Source of the DNA: Lysobacteraceae bacterium
GTDB lineage: Bacteria; Pseudomonadota; Gammaproteobacteria; Xanthomonadales; Rhodanobacteraceae
Assembly: GCA_021372495.1 (NCBI GenBank)
Contig: JAJFUF010000030.1
Span: forward strand, 1 to 37,306
Length of the DNA: 37,306 nt
Reading direction: 5' to 3'
This document shows, in pieces, positions 35,067 to 37,306 of the stretch (position 1 is the first letter of the stretch; each line of letters starts with the position of its first letter). Position numbers and translations under genes: made by a program. A model generated the notes under the pieces. The model saw only the letters and a program-made list of their open reading frames with translations. It was not told the origin of the DNA and made no database searches.

Positions 35067-36938
35067 TTACGCCCACGCGCCGCGCAGTTCGCGCACCGAC
35101 GTCTCCAGCTCCGCCGCGCTGCTCGACGGCGGCAGCGGCGCGCCGACGGCCAGCGCGATCCGCGACCAGAACCGCCGCGGCAGGCGCGTGCGGTGCAGCG
35201 CCGAGTCGCGGCGGCTGAAGATCGAGCCCCACAGGCCGCGCAGCGCCAGCGGGATCACCGGCACCGGCCGTCGTGCCAGCATCTTCTCCACGCCCGGACG
35301 GAACGGCGCGATGTCGCCGTCGCGGGTCAGCCCGCCCTCGGGGAACACGCATACCAGCTCGCCGGCGGCCAGCGCGGCGTCGATCTCGGCGAACGCGCGC
35401 GCCAGCAGCACCGGGTCTTCCTTGGCGCCGGCGATCGGGATCGCGCGCGCGGTGCGGAAGATGAAGCGCAGCACCGGGATGGCGAAGATCCGGTGGTGCA
35501 TCACGAAGCGCACCGGCCGGCGCACGCTGCCCATGATGATCAGCGCGTCCACGTAGCTGACGTGGTTGCACACCAGCAGCGCCGGGCCGTCCTCGGGGAT
35601 GCGCTCCAGCCCGTCGCTGCGGATGCGGTACAGCGTGCTGACGATGATCCAGGTGAGGAAGCGCATCAGGAACTCGGGCGTCAGCGCGTAGATGTAGAAC
35701 GCCACCGCGGCGTTCATCAGCGCGACGATCAGGAACAGGCGCGGGATGCTCACGCCCAACGACAGCACGCCGATGCCGAACAGCGCCGCGACCACGATGA
35801 ACAGTGCGTTGAGGACGTTGTTGCCGGCGATCACGCGCGACAGCTCGGACTTGTCGGTGCGCGCCTGCACCAGCGCGAACAGCGGCACGATGTAGAAGCC
35901 GGCGAACAGGCCGATCAGGGTGAGGTCGAGCGCCACGCGCAGGTTGCCCGGTGCGGCGAGGAACGCCAGCCAGTCGAGGCCGGACGCCGGCGGCGCGTCC
36001 GGGCGCGCGAAGAACAGGTCGACGCCGAACACGGTCAGGCCGATCGAGCCCAACGGCACCAGGCCGATCTCGACGCGGCGTCCCGACAGCCGCTCGCACA
36101 GCAGCGAACCGACGCCGACGCCGACCGAGAACAGGGTCAGCACCAGGATCGACACCGACTCGTCGCCGCCCAGATGCAGCTTGGTGTAGTTCGGCAACTG
36201 CGCGGTGAAGATGCCGCCGAAGAACCAGAACCAGGAAATGCCCAGCACCGCGTGAAACACCGTCGAGCGCTTGCGCACGAAGCCGAGCGCCTGCACGGTC
36301 TGCCGCCACGGGTTCCAGTCGAAACGCAGTTGCGGCGCGGTCGCCGGCGCCGGCGGGATCGCGCGGCTTGCCAGCCAGCCGCAGGCGGCGACGGCGATCA
36401 CCAGCATCGAGGCGTACAGCTCGCCGCGCGGGTGCTGCATGATCGCCGCGCCGCCGGCGATCTGGCCGGTCAGGATCGCCAGCGAGGTGCCCATCTCGAC
36501 CATGCCGTTGCCGCCGATCAGCTCGTCGTGGCGCAGCGCCTGCGGCAGGATCGCGTACTTGATCGGCCCGAACACCGTCGAGTGCAGGCCCATCAGGAAC
36601 AGCACGGCGAGCAGCAGCGCCACGCTGTGCGTGTAGAAGCCGACCGCGGCCAGCGCCATCGCGCCGATCTCGAACAGCTTCACGTAGCGGATCAGCCGCG
36701 TCTTCTCGAACTTCTCCGCGAGCTGGCCGGCGCTGGCCGAGAACAGGAAGAACGGAAGGATGAACAGCGCCGGCGCCAGATTCGTGTACAGCGACACGGT
36801 GTGGTCATCGAGCCCCATCTGGAACGCCACCAGCATCACCAGCGCATTGCGGAACGCGTTGTCATTGAACGCGCCGAGCGCCTGCGTCCAGAAGAACGGC
36901 GCGAAGCGACGCCGACCCAACAACGAAAACTGGCTCAT
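35067..36938 (-). CDS. MFS lysophospholipid transporter fused to a PlsC acyltransferase
   Basis: A 623-residue protein. Residues 1-430 form an LplT-like major facilitator domain of about 12 helices (RRFAPFFWTQALGAFNDNAFRNALV at the N-terminus). Residues 440-623 form a PlsC acyltransferase with the HX4D motif His459/Asp464 (NHVSYVDAL) and FPEGGLT (532-538). E. coli has LplT and the Aas acyltransferase as separate proteins. Here the transporter and acyltransferase are fused, and no AMP-ligase domain follows. It probably imports and reacylates lysophospholipids at the inner membrane. ATG 36938 has GGAAGGG upstream. Confidence 0.9.
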   Translation of the reverse strand: MSQFSLLGRRRFAPFFWTQALGAFNDNAFRNALVMLVAFQMGLDDHTVSLYTNLAPALFILPFFLFSASAGQLAEKFEKTRLIRYVKLFEIGAMALAAVGFYTHSVALLLAVLFLMGLHSTVFGPIKYAILPQALRHDELIGGNGMVEMGTSLAILTGQIAGGAAIMQHPRGELYASMLVIAVAACGWLASRAIPPAPATAPQLRFDWNPWRQTVQALGFVRKRSTVFHAVLGISWFWFFGGIFTAQLPNYTKLHLGGDESVSILVLTLFSVGVGVGSLLCERLSGRRVEIGLVPLGSIGLTVFGVDLFFARPDAPPASGLDWLAFLAAPGNLRVALDLTLIGLFAGFYIVPLFALVQARTDKSELSRVIAGNNVLNALFIVVAALFGIGVLSLGVSIPRLFLIVALMNAAVAFYIYALTPEFLMRFLTWIIVSTLYRIRSDGLERIPEDGPALLVCNHVSYVDALIIMGSVRRPVRFVMHHRIFAIPVLRFIFRTARAIPIAGAKEDPVLLARAFAEIDAALAAGELVCVFPEGGLTRDGDIAPFRPGVEKMLARRPVPVIPLALRGLWGSIFSRRDSALHRTRLPRRFWSRIALAVGAPLPPSSSAAELETSVRELRGAWA

Positions 36939-37065
36939 GCGAGGTCCCTTCCGGCGGATCGGCCGAGCGTAACGGAGAAGCACGCCGTGGCAAGCACGAC
37001 CCGGCCGCACCGCCCGGCGGCGAACGCGGCACTGCCGTGCATGCCCCGCCGCACGGCGTCAGGCG

Positions 37066-37306
37066 TCACCGGCGATGCAGCGCCCGATGGGCGATGTCGC
37101 GACGGCAGAACGCGCCGTCGAAGTGGATCTTCGCCACCGCGGCATAGGCCTGTTCGCGCGCCGCAGCGAGGTCGCGGCCGAGCGCACAGACGGTGAGCAC
37201 ACGGCCACCGGCGGTGACCGCGCGGTCCTGCGCATCGAGTTGGGTGCCGGCGTGGAACACCTTGGCGTCGCTGCCGAAATCCGCATCCAGCCCGTCGATC
37301 AGGTCG
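37066..37306 (-). CDS. purD: Phosphoribosylamine-glycine ligase, C-terminal fragment
   Basis: The last about 79 codons of purD; the gene runs off the right edge. KVFHAGTQLDAQD, GGRVLTVCALGRDLAAAREQAYAAVAKI and FDGAFCRRDIAHRAL match the C-terminal ATP-grasp/GARS-C region. The enzyme makes GAR in purine synthesis. It is co-directional with the transporter-acyltransferase gene, 127 bp upstream of it. Confidence 0.92.
   Translation of the reverse strand, partial: DLIDGLDADFGSDAKVFHAGTQLDAQDRAVTAGGRVLTVCALGRDLAAAREQAYAAVAKIHFDGAFCRRDIAHRALHRR

Overview
This is a GC-rich chromosomal window with dense genes, short spacers and many ATGA start/stop overlaps. It most likely comes from a gammaproteobacterium of the order Lysobacterales (Xanthomonadales). 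The pointers are an aryl-polyene/xanthomonadin-type pigment cluster beside a XanB2-like chorismatase, the order atpIBEFHAGDC-glmU, the run DUF6776-bactofilin-erpA-nudC, and REP-like GTAGGG/GCGGGCC palindromes. The genus cannot be decided from the sequence.

Layout. (1) 1-11148 is pigment biosynthesis. A partial ketosynthase-like gene and a GT2 glycosyltransferase lie on the + strand. An eight-gene minus-strand operon (10053 down to 3805) encodes an acyl carrier protein, a COG4648-type membrane protein, two hotdog dehydratases, an LpxL-type acyltransferase, a LolA-like carrier, an MMPL exporter and a FabG-type reductase. A divergent XanB2-like gene would supply the hydroxybenzoate starter. A SpoIIE/HATPase plus STAS partner-switching pair and a small exported protein are wedged between the two parts. 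(2) 11191-20040 holds glmU and the complete F-type ATP synthase operon. Its spacers carry unusual inverted arrays of 7-nt repeats. (3) 20041-21574 holds the atp promoter, a phasin with a textbook terminator, and QueD. (4) 21727-23807 is a DUF1924 cytochrome followed by an in-frame fusion of a diheme cytochrome c to a QseC-type histidine kinase, the most unusual gene here. (5) 24167-25947 holds tRNA-Met, rppH, and bfd/bfr with a Fur-box promoter. (6) 25974-30857 is a signalling pair: a hybrid histidine kinase and an HPt-REC-REC protein with degenerate GGDEF and EAL domains. (7) 30910-37306 holds housekeeping genes: hemJ, DUF6776, bactofilin, erpA, nudC, an ampE-like gene, an LplT-PlsC fusion and the 3' end of purD.

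How the genes work together. XanB2 should make 3-/4-hydroxybenzoate from chorismate. The carrier protein, reductase and dehydratases would extend an aryl starter into a polyene with ketosynthases encoded mostly left of the window, and the acyltransferase, LolA-like and MMPL proteins would lipidate and export it. The SpoIIE-STAS pair could tune this or a neighbouring process, but that is inference. The atp and phasin promoters share a nearly identical 18-nt element just upstream of the -10 box, which suggests co-regulation. No CRISPR array, rRNA, IS transposase or phage gene was seen. Nearly all long opposite-strand ORFs are shadows caused by the high GC content.
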